Notes: generated from the letters alone by a model not told the origin. A DNA stretch of 46,105 nucleotides from Clostridiales bacterium GWD2_32_19 (GCA_001795385.1 MGOU01000016.1:1-46105), one strand, 5' to 3'. Shown: positions 17,333 through 27,017, numbered from the stretch's first letter. Translations and numbers: made by a program.

Positions 17333-18772
17333 TTAAAAAGTCGATAAACCCAATTCTTCTTGTATATAATAAACTATCCACTTAAGTAAATTATCTTCAT
17401 AAAAACTTTCAGTATCTAAAGTAAAGTCTCCATCTTTATTTTCCCACATTTTATTTAGGTACTCATTGACTTCAACGAATAATCCCTCATTCTTACCCAT
17501 CTCTAATTTAATATTTGTTTCTAGGTTAAAATCACCAATGTTCCTTCTTGTATAGTTTGCAGAACCCGCTATTATTGTGCTTTTTTCTTGTGTATCTATT
17601 TTAATTAACTTAGTATGGAACTGCTCTCCGTTTGTGCTATACCACCTAACTTTAATTTTCTCTTGCGTGTTTTTGATTAATTCACAAGCTACCTGCCTAT
17701 TGGGTACTCCATTCTTTTTAACTCCGAAAGCATCCTTGTTTGCATCCATTATTAATTTTACATCCACGCCTCTGTTTGATGCTTTTATAAATGATTTAAC
17801 TAAATCTCTGTCCGATATATAAAATATAGCTAGAAATATACTGTCACCCTTTTTAGTTTGATTCACTTCTTTTATTATTTCTTCTTTTATTTTACCTTCT
17901 GTTATTATCGTTGCCATTATATCGCCTTTGTTTTCAACTTTCTTTACAGTATTTTTGTCAATATCTAATGTTTCCCCAGACAGCTTAGCAACAGCCTCTT
18001 CAGATTTTAGAATATCTTTTATAATGTCTCCACTAAAACTGAACCCCACATTAGAGTGTAGTGAACTAGCGTCATGTGGGTTAGCAGATGCAATCAACCC
18101 TTCATTTTCTGTAAGCACTACCTTCCTGTGGTTAGCTTTAAACTTCAACAGCTTCAAAAAACCTCTTATATTTACTTCAGGAGAATCCTTAGAAAATGGG
18201 TTTGTTATATATCCTGCACCCTCCACACCAAACCAATTTAAAAACAGATTATGTACACCTGCATATAAAAAGTTACTTTCTCTAAGCTTATCTAAATCAG
18301 TTATAATAATCTCTATGTTATTCTCTTTTAATATCTTTATATATTTCGTTTCATATACTCCATAAAAATTATTTATTGGATCAGTTATAAAAACAATTTT
18401 TATATCTTTGTTTAACTTTTTCTTTTCGATCAGCTTATTTACTATATCATTTGAAATCGGTATGAATTCATTATTCTTGCTTCGGTCATAATCATCATTA
18501 AACAGAAACATATCTATCAATATAAAATCCTCAGCTTCATCTATCATACGATATATTTTAGAAAATATCTCTTGTTCAATTACTCTTTTTCCATCTTTTT
18601 GATATGTCATATCCTTTAGAAATTCAACATCGTCTATTCTATAACTATCAGATTTATAAGATATTCCCGTTGGAAGAGGCTTATATAACCCCACAATTAT
18701 TACAAAAAACAATAACCCTATTAAACCCTTAATAACAAACTTTCTATCAAATTTTATCTTTGGTATATTCAT
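17333..18772 (-). CDS. Membrane-anchored phospholipase D-like protein
   Basis: A 479-residue protein with one N-terminal membrane segment (about residues 13-33) followed by a large, probably extracytoplasmic, PLD-fold region. There are two HKD-type motifs: NHRKVVLTENEGLIASANPHD near residue 220, and FHTKLIKID followed by GSANYTRRNIGDFN near residue 385. Both keep His, Lys and the downstream Asn. The superfamily includes cardiolipin synthases, phospholipases and nucleases, so the substrate is uncertain. The gene stands alone between two terminators. An 11-bp inverted repeat (18791-18832) lies about 18 bases before its start and may be a 5'-UTR hairpin. Confidence 0.82.
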   Translation of the reverse strand: MNIPKIKFDRKFVIKGLIGLLFFVIIVGLYKPLPTGISYKSDSYRIDDVEFLKDMTYQKDGKRVIEQEIFSKIYRMIDEAEDFILIDMFLFNDDYDRSKNNEFIPISNDIVNKLIEKKKLNKDIKIVFITDPINNFYGVYETKYIKILKENNIEIIITDLDKLRESNFLYAGVHNLFLNWFGVEGAGYITNPFSKDSPEVNIRGFLKLLKFKANHRKVVLTENEGLIASANPHDASSLHSNVGFSFSGDIIKDILKSEEAVAKLSGETLDIDKNTVKKVENKGDIMATIITEGKIKEEIIKEVNQTKKGDSIFLAIFYISDRDLVKSFIKASNRGVDVKLIMDANKDAFGVKKNGVPNRQVACELIKNTQEKIKVRWYSTNGEQFHTKLIKIDTQEKSTIIAGSANYTRRNIGDFNLETNIKLEMGKNEGLFVEVNEYLNKMWENKDGDFTLDTESFYEDNLLKWIVYYIQEELGLSTF

Positions 18773-18881
18773 ACTATAAAACCCCCATTTAAAATAACTA
18801 TTTCATCAATATCATGATTATATAGTTATTTTTACTTATTTGCAATAATTTTAACAAATTTTTATATTTTGCTACCTTTTT

Positions 18882-18934
18882 CGTAAACAAAAAACTAATT
18901 GCATTTTATTCGCAATTAGCTTTTTGTTTATACG
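18882..18934. terminator. Rho-independent terminator after the beta-propeller gene
   Basis: An inverted repeat of about 20 bp (arms CGTAAACAAAAA and CTAATTGC with complementary partners, one mismatch) around a 9-base loop. It lies 39 bases downstream of the stop codon of the gene at 18973-21372. Confidence 0.85.
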
Positions 18935-18972
18935 ATATTATTTATAAATGTTTTTATACCATTCCATTATTA

Positions 18973-21372
18973 TCAGTCAATCTTCAAACTTCCAACTTCC
19001 TTCATATCTCCTAAATCGTTTGCTTTTATCAAGTTATTTGAAAATGTATATATAGTGTCTTTTATATATACTGCTCTTCTTATTTCTTTCTCACTATTGC
19101 CATAATAACTTCCAGATTTTTTATACTCATCTTCTTCAATGTGAGTTATTTTACCTTTTAATTTAAATCCTTCTTGTAGGTCTATACTGTATGTGAAAAG
19201 CCCTTGATAGTTGAACTGCCCGTAGTTCGGATAGTTGTCTTTATTCACTACCTTTTCTCCTGCCGCAAGTTTATATTCATTTACTGGAAATGCCAATAGG
19301 TTTTTCTCTTTTGAGAATACAAGAGCTTTTGGATTTTGTAATAATTCAGAACTTGTACCTCTATCTCCTATTTTCTCAACAAACATTTCTTTTGGATTAT
19401 TTACATCACTAACATCAAACATCGCTATCTTCATACCTAGATAATAGGCATTTGTTCCACCTTCTGTTGAAAGTTCTATCGTGTCTTTACCAAATCCTAT
19501 TATATGATTTTCGTCATATGGATGTAAGTACTCGCTGAATCCAGGTATTTTGAGTGCACCTAATACTGCTGGCTTCTCTGGATTACTTAAATCTATCACA
19601 AATAGTGGATCTGTATTTTTAAATGTTACCATATACAATTTGTTACCCATAAATCTTGTCGAATATATTTTTTCTCCCGGCGCTATATCCTCGAGAGTTC
19701 CTATTGTCTTCATCATTTTGTCAAGCACATATACATTATTCTTTGATGTATCGTCCCATGTATTTCCTGTAGTTGTTGCTATTCTGAAAAAATCATTATC
19801 CTCGTCCATAGAATATTGATTCAATATTGTTCCTTTCACTTCACCTTTTGCTTCATAATCCATTCCATTATTCTCAAATTTAAACTTATATATATTTGTA
19901 TTCATTTTTACATCATTACTCATTGTCTTAATCGAATAATTCCTAGTTATATTTGACACATATAAATTTTCAAGAGAACAATATACATTTTGCCCGGCTC
20001 CAAGATATGTATCTATATTTACTTTTTCTTCTTTGCTCACATCAACTGCCGCTACTATCATATAATTATCCATCTTAAAATCAGGGAAATACCTCATATC
20101 TTCACATTTTACCTTTATATCTTCTTCGGACACTAGACTATCACGGTAATAGGGTAGTATATCTTCATCTACTTGTATATTATAATTATAGTAAGCGTTT
20201 TTATTAGAAATAAGATACAGCATATTCCCTATTTTTCTAGAAGAAATATAATCTCCTTCAACTGAAAAATGTCTTAATTCCTTTATATCTTCTTTATTCT
20301 CTATATTAAATATTTTCACTTCTAACATATCATTTCTTCTAAAATTATAATCCGGCATAATCATTTTTGAATTTATAGAATCCTCATAATAAACATTTTG
20401 AGGATAAGTTCTTCCTATTATTATTAAATTTTTATCGTCAAGATACATCTCTTGTGGAGTATAGCTCTCCTTTTCATTGAATGTTAGTGTTTTTATTACT
20501 TTCATATCTGAGCTTGGATACGATTTTGAAATGGTTACCTTATTATTTGATAAATAATAAATATACTCCCCATCTGTTTTTATTATATCAGACTCATCCA
20601 CACCTTTTACTTGTACATTTGTTTCTGAATAGTCGTTCTTCACCTTTTCGGAACTTTGTTGACTACTTTCAGCCATTGCACCTGTCGCTGCACCCATTGT
20701 CGTTACCAAATTTGCTGATTTAATCATGTCATTCCTATATTCTCCATTGTTTCCAGATGATTCTGCCAGAAATTTCTTTAGTGTCGCTATGTCTCCAACT
20801 ATCGGAAGCTCGTTTATCTTTTTTATTATTTCACTAGAAATACCAGCTACATCCGCACTCGTTATTTCATTATCCCCTATTATTATCAATTTATCTTCGT
20901 AGAAAACTTTTTTACCAAGAGCTTCAGCTATAGCACGTAAAGGTACAAAAGTTCTCTCTTCTATTATTTTAGCTTCAGTATCAATAGCTATTTTTTTGCC
21001 ATCTTGAGTTATTTCTTTACTTCCGATAACTATCTCTAGATTTTTACCATTATGTACTATCGTCACTTTTTTGTTGTTTGCATCCCACTTTACATCAGCC
21101 TTAAATCCTTCTGCTATAACCCTCACAGGTACTAATGTTCTATCAGCTTCAAGTACTGGTATCACCCTTTTATTTTCACTATCAATATAAAGTTCATTCC
21201 CGTTCACTAGCGCTCTCGGGCTACCCAAATACATACAAACCGACTTATCTACTATGCTTTGCGATTCAGCATCAGCTAATGTTTGACCACAGCCTCCTAC
21301 ATAAAATAAAACTGCTATCAACATCACAATCACAATCACACTTACTACCATACCACTTACTAATTTTTTCAT
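18973..21372 (-). CDS. Secreted beta-propeller protein with copper-amine-oxidase-like N-terminal repeats
   Basis: About 799 residues. The signal peptide ends in VGGC (Cys28), so it is probably lipidated. Next comes a copper-amine-oxidase-N-like domain of two half-repeats (VIPVLEADRTLVPVRVIAEGF and RTFVPLRAIAEALGKKV, about residues 70-170). These domains are stalk or wall-associated modules in Firmicutes. The remainder begins with QVKGVDESDIIKTDGEYIYYLS, the hallmark of the Beta_propel (PF09826-type) family, with many repeated strand pairs such as RFMGNKLYMVTF. No catalytic function is known. The ATG at 21372 follows AAAGGA. It has its own promoter and terminator. Confidence 0.85.
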   Translation of the reverse strand: MKKLVSGMVVSVIVIVMLIAVLFYVGGCGQTLADAESQSIVDKSVCMYLGSPRALVNGNELYIDSENKRVIPVLEADRTLVPVRVIAEGFKADVKWDANNKKVTIVHNGKNLEIVIGSKEITQDGKKIAIDTEAKIIEERTFVPLRAIAEALGKKVFYEDKLIIIGDNEITSADVAGISSEIIKKINELPIVGDIATLKKFLAESSGNNGEYRNDMIKSANLVTTMGAATGAMAESSQQSSEKVKNDYSETNVQVKGVDESDIIKTDGEYIYYLSNNKVTISKSYPSSDMKVIKTLTFNEKESYTPQEMYLDDKNLIIIGRTYPQNVYYEDSINSKMIMPDYNFRRNDMLEVKIFNIENKEDIKELRHFSVEGDYISSRKIGNMLYLISNKNAYYNYNIQVDEDILPYYRDSLVSEEDIKVKCEDMRYFPDFKMDNYMIVAAVDVSKEEKVNIDTYLGAGQNVYCSLENLYVSNITRNYSIKTMSNDVKMNTNIYKFKFENNGMDYEAKGEVKGTILNQYSMDEDNDFFRIATTTGNTWDDTSKNNVYVLDKMMKTIGTLEDIAPGEKIYSTRFMGNKLYMVTFKNTDPLFVIDLSNPEKPAVLGALKIPGFSEYLHPYDENHIIGFGKDTIELSTEGGTNAYYLGMKIAMFDVSDVNNPKEMFVEKIGDRGTSSELLQNPKALVFSKEKNLLAFPVNEYKLAAGEKVVNKDNYPNYGQFNYQGLFTYSIDLQEGFKLKGKITHIEEDEYKKSGSYYGNSEKEIRRAVYIKDTIYTFSNNLIKANDLGDMKEVGSLKID

Positions 21373-21444
21373 CTTAACACCATCCTTTTTTATTTTTAGA
21401 CGATTTATCTTTCTATTTTGTTCCATGTTATTATGTACTATTTC

Positions 21445-21473
21445 ATTATATATGTTTTCTTGATTTTTATCAA
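21445..21473 (-). promoter_or_regulatory. Sigma-A promoter of the beta-propeller gene
   Basis: Minus-strand -35 TTGATA (21473-21468), a 17-base spacer and consensus -10 TATAAT (21450-21445), 72 bases before the start codon. A 16-base perfect palindrome TCAGATATATATCTGA (21514-21529) lies just upstream. Confidence 0.75.
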
Positions 21474-21584
21474 TATTATTTCACTTATATTTTGCTATTC
21501 TTATCTTTTTATGTCAGATATATATCTGAAAACTCAATTGCTGTTGTTTGGATAAGTCGGTTATCACATAACATGATATGATAA

Positions 21585-22508
21585 TTAGTATTTTATTAAT
21601 AATCCGTTTATATGTAATCCTGCTGCTGTTCCAATAAGCAGAACATTATCCCCTCTTTTTATTATGTTGTTATCAATCGCATGTTTTAACGCAAATGGCA
21701 CAGAAGCCGAAACCATATTTCCATAATCGTTAACTATATTAAGATATGTACCCTTTTTAAGACCTACCTTTTTAAGTATAATATCAAGAAGTTTACTAGC
21801 TTGGTGAGGAATAATATAATCTACTTTTTCATTAACATTTTCATAAAATTCCTCTAAAAATTGTGGTAATTTTTTCATTGCTAGTTTTGCTACATTAATA
21901 CCTTGCATATCAAACATATATTGCTCTTTATTCTCTTCTGAATATTTACACGGAGGCAAACTAGTACCCCCACCAGCTACTTGTGTTTGATGTGCTCCCT
22001 CGGACCATGTTTTCTGCAATCCGTAAATAACACCTACCTTGCTTGTTTCATCTTTTGCCACAACTATAGCTACAGCAGCATCACTAAAAAGCTCATAGCT
22101 TTCCCTTTGATTTTTGTTTAATCCGAGTGACGGAACATCACTTGCTACAATTAGTACTTTATTGTATCTACCCGCATCTATCATATATGACATTATATCA
22201 AGTGCAGCTATAAAGCTTGTACATGTTGTATTAATATCAACGCAAGGTATATCTAAACCCTGTGCAATATGTTCATGTATCAAAGAAGACATGTTTGGAA
22301 TCGGTTGTATAGTTACTGCAGAACATGACACAATGCAGTCAATATCCTTTATATCGAGTTCTGAATTTTTTAATGCTTCCCCTATTGCAGAAACTGCCAG
22401 ATGCAGCTGTGTTTCATCTCCGGTTATTCTATACCTAATATCATTATCAAAACTTACGGTTTCCTTTGGAAGGTAAGACCCCATACCTAAAATGCGAATA
22501 TTTCTCAT
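21585..22508 (-). CDS. KAS III / OleA-like beta-ketoacyl synthase
   Basis: A 307-residue thiolase-fold condensing enzyme with a complete Cys-His-Asn triad: Cys96 in DINTTCTSF, His235 in IIPHQASK and Asn264 in NDYGNMVSASVPF. FabH proteins are usually 315-325 residues. This one lacks the segment that normally carries the DTSDEWI-type motif after residue 25, so it is probably not the housekeeping FabH. A role in condensing acyl thioesters in a dedicated pathway fits its operon. Copy B of the 40-bp palindrome lies 23 bp before the start. It is the last gene of the five-gene cluster. Confidence 0.82.
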   Translation of the reverse strand: MRNIRILGMGSYLPKETVSFDNDIRYRITGDETQLHLAVSAIGEALKNSELDIKDIDCIVSCSAVTIQPIPNMSSLIHEHIAQGLDIPCVDINTTCTSFIAALDIMSYMIDAGRYNKVLIVASDVPSLGLNKNQRESYELFSDAAVAIVVAKDETSKVGVIYGLQKTWSEGAHQTQVAGGGTSLPPCKYSEENKEQYMFDMQGINVAKLAMKKLPQFLEEFYENVNEKVDYIIPHQASKLLDIILKKVGLKKGTYLNIVNDYGNMVSASVPFALKHAIDNNIIKRGDNVLLIGTAAGLHINGLLIKY

Positions 22509-22531
22509 GTTTTTTCCCCCTTACTTATCTA

Positions 22532-22571
22532 GGTAGTGTCAAATATTTATAGTACTAAATACTACACTATC
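22532..22571. repeat. 40-bp near-palindrome, copy B
   Basis: 36/40 identical to copy A (9936-9975), in the same orientation. The end arms are GGTAGTGT and ACACTATC, with a TAGTACTA core. It lies in the gap between the glycosyltransferase and KAS III genes, exactly 23 bp before the KAS III start codon. Confidence 0.75.
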
Positions 22572-22629
22572 CTTTATATTCAATATATTTTATTGTCTTT
22601 TTACAAATCTATTTCTTTAACAGCCCCCA

Positions 22630-23781
22630 TTATAACGTTTTGTTATATTCTAGTTTTTCACCTTGAATCGTTATACTGTTTTTTCGCCATTGTATTTTAT
22701 TAGGACTTATTAGTGAATGTATGTAGTGTATAGGTTGTACATAATCAGAAATCATTTCAAATAAAGGTGCGAAAATATTTTCTCTTGAATTTAGATACTT
22801 CTTTCTAGTAACCAAATTTATTATGCTTTTTAAATAATGTATAGTCACAAATATAAAAATATATTTAAGTCCCAGTCCTATAGCAACTGTTAGTAACATT
22901 AATGGCATAATTGATGGAAATACTACTAGAATAATTAACAATGGGTGTATATTATCTTTTAAATATTTATTTGCAAAAATCATCCATCTTTTCATTAGAC
23001 TACAATAATGTCTAATCCCGCTAATTGTAGTCCCCACCCTGCACGGAACCGTATGTTGAATTGTTTTAATCTTATTTTTTAACATTAATTTTGCAATTTC
23101 ATATTCATCACAAAGCTTATCCTCTATTACCGAAAAAACTTCGTACTCTTTCATTAATTCAGTTTTAGCAAAATAGCACATTCCGTTAATCGTATTATTT
23201 AAACCCAGCTTCGACATCGGTAAATATGTAAGTAACGAGTTTCCATTTACAAATCCCGTCACCAATCTAGAAAGTATACCATTATAGTTTGAATAATATG
23301 GTGTACCAGTTACTATGCAGTTTTCTGCGTCAAGTAACTCTTTTATTTTTGGAAGTGTACTAAAATCTATAATTGAATCATCATCTAAGGCAATCATATA
23401 CTTTTTACAATATTTAAGTCCTAATTTTTGCTTATATACTTTTGCATTTAGATTTTTAGGAATCTCATCACATACTATTATTGTTATATCTCTCATACTA
23501 ATACTCTTAATTTCATTTACTATTTCTCTTGCTTCATTATCATTGTAATCAATAATCCAAACAAAATTTATATCTTTACTCTTTCTAATATTCTCATTTA
23601 AATCATTCTTAAAGTTACGATCTCCAGAAACAATCGGTTGAATTACTGTAAACTCACTAAACGAACAATCGCTACTTGATAAGTTGTTTTTCATTTCACT
23701 TTGATAACTCATCATTAGATAAATTCTAATTGTATATATCGATATATAAATAACCAATAAAATTATAAATATAATACTCAC
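22630..23781 (-). CDS. Ceramide-glucosyltransferase-like (GT21/HpnI-like) membrane glycosyltransferase
   Basis: A 383-residue protein with an N-terminal membrane helix (about residues 2-24), a GT-A domain, and C-terminal membrane segments near residues 280-320. The metal-binding ALDDDS (133-136), the acidic IEDKLCDEYEIA (219-230) and KRW (264-266) match the D1/D2/D3/(Q/R)xxRW pattern of ceramide glucosyltransferase relatives such as HpnI. In that family a sugar nucleotide is transferred to a lipid hydroxyl. It is flanked by lipid-type enzymes, so a lipid acceptor made by the cluster is a reasonable inference. The true donor is unknown. Confidence 0.8.
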   Translation of the reverse strand: MSIIFIILLVIYISIYTIRIYLMMSYQSEMKNNLSSSDCSFSEFTVIQPIVSGDRNFKNDLNENIRKSKDINFVWIIDYNDNEAREIVNEIKSISMRDITIIVCDEIPKNLNAKVYKQKLGLKYCKKYMIALDDDSIIDFSTLPKIKELLDAENCIVTGTPYYSNYNGILSRLVTGFVNGNSLLTYLPMSKLGLNNTINGMCYFAKTELMKEYEVFSVIEDKLCDEYEIAKLMLKNKIKTIQHTVPCRVGTTISGIRHYCSLMKRWMIFANKYLKDNIHPLLIILVVFPSIMPLMLLTVAIGLGLKYIFIFVTIHYLKSIINLVTRKKYLNSRENIFAPLFEMISDYVQPIHYIHSLISPNKIQWRKNSITIQGEKLEYNKTL

Positions 23782-23846
23782 ATTCCCACCCTACCTTAAA
23801 ATTTATTTTAATTCGATTGCTACCACTCTAAGCTATAATAAATTCT

Positions 23847-25154
23847 CTATATTTTAAATTTGCGTTCTACCCGTCTTAACTTCTTACCACTTTCCACTCT
23901 AATACTTTCAAAGTTTATCTGTGACAGCTCAAAATTCATCATCTTCGATAGTTTATAAAACTCATTTTTAATATTTATTTTCACACTTTCATCAGCTTTT
24001 TCAACTTCATTAATTTGAATCTCTATTTTATTTACTGCTAGTTGGATAACCCTGTATTCAGTAATATCACTTGCATATAAAATGCATCTTCGAATGAAGT
24101 CTGGATACACTGTCACAAATTCATCTGAATCCTCATTTTTAAATATAAAACTATCATCTTCCCTACCCTCTATCTTGTCTATCGCCATATACACAGAGCC
24201 ACACATGCATTTTTCCTGCTTATCCACCAATATATCATTTAATCTATATCTTATAATAGGTTGTGTTTTTCTAGTAAAGTCTGTTATTATTGGGATAAAT
24301 CTATTTTTATCGATATACTCTTTTTCTATCTTTACTATGTCTTCGTTTATATGTAGTGTTCCACACTCACAAGTATAAGCTAGAAATCCCTCTGTGCATT
24401 GATATACCTGATGTATTATTTCCTTTTTAAATGCCTTTTTAATTTTCTCCTCATCAGTTTTTTCTAATACCTCAGCAACAGATATAATTTTCTCTGGTAT
24501 TACTTTGAGTAATCCGCTAGTCCTCAAGTCAGACAATTTTATTAAAACTTGTGGTGGAGCAATTAGAATATCTGGCATAAACTCATTCAACCTATCTATG
24601 TAATCATCGATTTTAATCATCATATCAAAAAAGTTAAATTCTATATTTTTAGACTTAACAGATTGATACAGGTTACTATCCGCTCTCATAAAAAACGCTA
24701 TCTTATACTTTGATGAGATTCCCTTTGGCAGCATTTTTGCAAACATTGCACCTGCCCATACACTTTTCTCAGCATCACTTGCCAAAAATAATCCTCGATG
24801 TCCCGAGGTCCCTGACGATAAACCTACAGTTATTCCTTTCAGCTTTTCTTGGAACTCTCGGCTTTTCTCTGAAGAAATTGCTAGTTCAAAAGCCTTCTCT
24901 TTGTTTACACCTAGCGTATTAAGTTCATTAAAGTTATCCATCATTATTTGCTTGTTTATTATAGGCATCTTGTTTAACTCTTCAAGATTATATCCTTTAT
25001 ACAGATTTTTATAAAATTCAGATTTACCTACTACATATCTCAAGTGTTGCATAATCCTTTTATTTTGATACTTTTCTAGCTTTTGCCTATCCTTAAATTT
25101 TAAAAGATACTTGTATTTAATGTAGCTTTTCAATATTAAAATCTTCTCTAGCAT
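23847..25154 (-). CDS. F390-synthetase/PaaK-like adenylate-forming enzyme
   Basis: A 435-residue member of the phenylacetate-CoA-ligase/coenzyme-F390-synthetase-related branch. The phosphate-binding loop is GLSSGTSGHRG (about residues 111-121). A YQCTEG motif followed by a Cys-rich TCECG and a later MCG suggests a metal-binding site, and RKTQPIIRYRLNDIL precedes the C-terminal lobe. It probably activates a carboxylate as an acyl-adenylate. The ATG at 25154 follows GGAGG and overlaps the end of the upstream metallo-hydrolase gene by 38 bases. It may replace OleC, a different adenylate-forming enzyme, in the cluster. Confidence 0.82.
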   Translation of the reverse strand: MLEKILILKSYIKYKYLLKFKDRQKLEKYQNKRIMQHLRYVVGKSEFYKNLYKGYNLEELNKMPIINKQIMMDNFNELNTLGVNKEKAFELAISSEKSREFQEKLKGITVGLSSGTSGHRGLFLASDAEKSVWAGAMFAKMLPKGISSKYKIAFFMRADSNLYQSVKSKNIEFNFFDMMIKIDDYIDRLNEFMPDILIAPPQVLIKLSDLRTSGLLKVIPEKIISVAEVLEKTDEEKIKKAFKKEIIHQVYQCTEGFLAYTCECGTLHINEDIVKIEKEYIDKNRFIPIITDFTRKTQPIIRYRLNDILVDKQEKCMCGSVYMAIDKIEGREDDSFIFKNEDSDEFVTVYPDFIRRCILYASDITEYRVIQLAVNKIEIQINEVEKADESVKINIKNEFYKLSKMMNFELSQINFESIRVESGKKLRRVERKFKI

Positions 25155-25950
25155 ACTTTTGCACCTCCTCATCTGTAACTATCTCGTGGCTAGCAATTAA
25201 CTTTATCTCCGTATTTGATGCCAAATAATCCTTTAAATACTTTTGGGTGTTTACATAATTATTATAGCTACTTTGAATCATCCTAGCTATCAATTTTAGC
25301 TTTATATCCTGATTTATCTCATCTTCTCTCCAATAAGAATCTGCAACGAAAAATAAGTTTCCTCTTTTTAGTAACATTCCCAACTGTCCCTTAGAATGTC
25401 CCCTTAGATTAACCAAAATTATCTCACCATCATCAAACAGGTCGTAGCCCTCTAAATAATCACTCACTTTCAGTCTTGTATGAGTATCTTCGACTACATC
25501 TATTCTCCCTTCTATATTTTTAGGAATCATATTTTTAAAAATCAATGAATGTATTGTACTACACTTTAGTTCTTCAAAATTTCCCTTACTCGTAACAATT
25601 TTAGCATTATTAAAATAATTTAACCCACCGATATGGTCAGGGTGAAAGTGAGACATGACTACATAAGAAATATCCTCACACTTTACATTGATTTTACTCA
25701 GTTTATTTTTTATATTATCTTTTTCATCTATAAATGTTGGATTTAGTACATTGTACACTCTACCAATCAATCCACTCTTATATATCAGCTCCGAATATCC
25801 AGTATCAAACAATATCCACCCTTCGGTCGAATGTTCAATAATCACACAGTTTGCAGGAAAATTTACTTTCTCTTTTCTATATCCTTCATATACTTTGCTT
25901 AAATCATTCACACAGTAACCACATTCCGTTATATACACTTTTTTAATCAT
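25117..25950 (-). CDS. Lactonase-like metallo-beta-lactamase-fold hydrolase
   Basis: A 277-residue MBL-fold protein with the metal motif SHFHPDHIGG (His101, His103, Asp105, His106), the GHSKGQLG third-histidine motif, ADSYW, and a final ASHE. Its length and GHSxGQ motif resemble AHL-lactonase-type enzymes. Lactone or thioester hydrolysis is therefore plausible. The start overlaps the end of the reductase gene by 8 bases, and its 3' end overlaps the adenylating-enzyme gene. It could act on an activated or lactonised intermediate; this is an inference. Confidence 0.83.
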   Translation of the reverse strand: MIKKVYITECGYCVNDLSKVYEGYRKEKVNFPANCVIIEHSTEGWILFDTGYSELIYKSGLIGRVYNVLNPTFIDEKDNIKNKLSKINVKCEDISYVVMSHFHPDHIGGLNYFNNAKIVTSKGNFEELKCSTIHSLIFKNMIPKNIEGRIDVVEDTHTRLKVSDYLEGYDLFDDGEIILVNLRGHSKGQLGMLLKRGNLFFVADSYWREDEINQDIKLKLIARMIQSSYNNYVNTQKYLKDYLASNTEIKLIASHEIVTDEEVQKYAREDFNIEKLH

Positions 25951-26935
25951 TGTTTTCTCTCCACCATTTCGAGTAAATTTTCAAACCTTCTTTTATCGTG
26001 TATATTGGTTTATATCCTAATAACTTCTTTGCTTTTTCTATATCCAATGTTTGGCTGTTTCCTATTGTGCATACTGTATACCTAGTTAGAATCGGTTCTT
26101 TTTCTATGTTAAGTACTCTATACACTTTTTCTAATATAGTTGCTATACTATAAGCCACCCTAAAATTCACATTTTTATACTTAGGTTTTATATTTAACTC
26201 TGCAAATAGCATATCCAAAATCTCTTTAAATTTAATACTTTCATCATTTGTAATATTAAATATCTCCCCACTGATGTTTTCTTTAATCACGCTCAAGAAT
26301 ATAGCTTCTACAACATTTTCAACATAAGTTATATCTACCAGCTGCTCTCCATCACTCATAAGTGGTATCCCCGTTTTCCCATTCACATTGATCAATCTTG
26401 GTATAATACTAGTATCTCCAACTCCAAATATCCCTCTTGGTCTAATTACTACTGTGTACAAACCTTCTTCATTAGCCTTTTTAACCTCTTCTTCAGCCAA
26501 TAATTTAGTAGCTATGTAGTTATTGAGTTTGTTGTTCTTCGGTACTTCATTTTCTTTTATTTTAAATTTATCCTTCCCTTCAGTATATATACTCGGAGAA
26601 GACACAAACACTAGCCTTTCTACCCCATTTTGCATGCACGCATTTATTATATTTTTTGTTCCTATAACATTGGCTTCATAAAATTTTCTATACTCTCCCC
26701 ACACAGTAGATAATGCACCAGCATGAACCACAAAGTCAACACCCTTACACACTTCCACTAGTTTGCTTTCATCTGTCAAATCAACCTTAATAAATTCTAT
26801 ATTATTAGAACTTATTTCTTTACCTGCTTTCTCATTCCTTCCAATAGCTTTCACACAAAAGCCTTCTTTCTCAAATCTTTTCACTAAATATTTACCCAAA
26901 AAGCCAGTTGCCCCCGTTACCAGTATTGTTTTCAT
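25943..26935 (-). CDS. NAD(P)-dependent 3-beta-HSD/OleD-like reductase
   Basis: A 330-residue extended short-chain dehydrogenase. Nucleotide-binding TGATGFLG is at residues 7-14, and the catalytic Tyr140-x3-Lys144 lies in NNYIATKLLAEE. IRPRGIFGVGDTSIIPRLI (about residues 165-183) is characteristic of the 3-beta-HSD/OleD group, which reduces 2-alkyl-3-ketoacids. It is the first gene of the cluster, with a promoter at 26989-27017. It supports a condense-then-reduce pathway with the KAS III-like gene, but sugar epimerases share this fold and cannot be excluded. Confidence 0.82.
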   Translation of the reverse strand: MKTILVTGATGFLGKYLVKRFEKEGFCVKAIGRNEKAGKEISSNNIEFIKVDLTDESKLVEVCKGVDFVVHAGALSTVWGEYRKFYEANVIGTKNIINACMQNGVERLVFVSSPSIYTEGKDKFKIKENEVPKNNKLNNYIATKLLAEEEVKKANEEGLYTVVIRPRGIFGVGDTSIIPRLINVNGKTGIPLMSDGEQLVDITYVENVVEAIFLSVIKENISGEIFNITNDESIKFKEILDMLFAELNIKPKYKNVNFRVAYSIATILEKVYRVLNIEKEPILTRYTVCTIGNSQTLDIEKAKKLLGYKPIYTIKEGLKIYSKWWRENND

Positions 26936-26988
26936 ATTCTATCCACCTTCTAAATTTCATAATTTTTAATATTTTATCTTATTGTTAC

Positions 26989-27017
26989 ATTTTATAACAT
27001 TTTAATAATATTATCAA
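26989..27017 (-). promoter_or_regulatory. Sigma-A promoter of the lipid-like cluster
   Basis: Minus-strand -35 TTGATA (27017-27012), a 17-base spacer and -10 TAAAAT (26994-26989), 53 bases before the reductase start codon. Confidence 0.6.
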
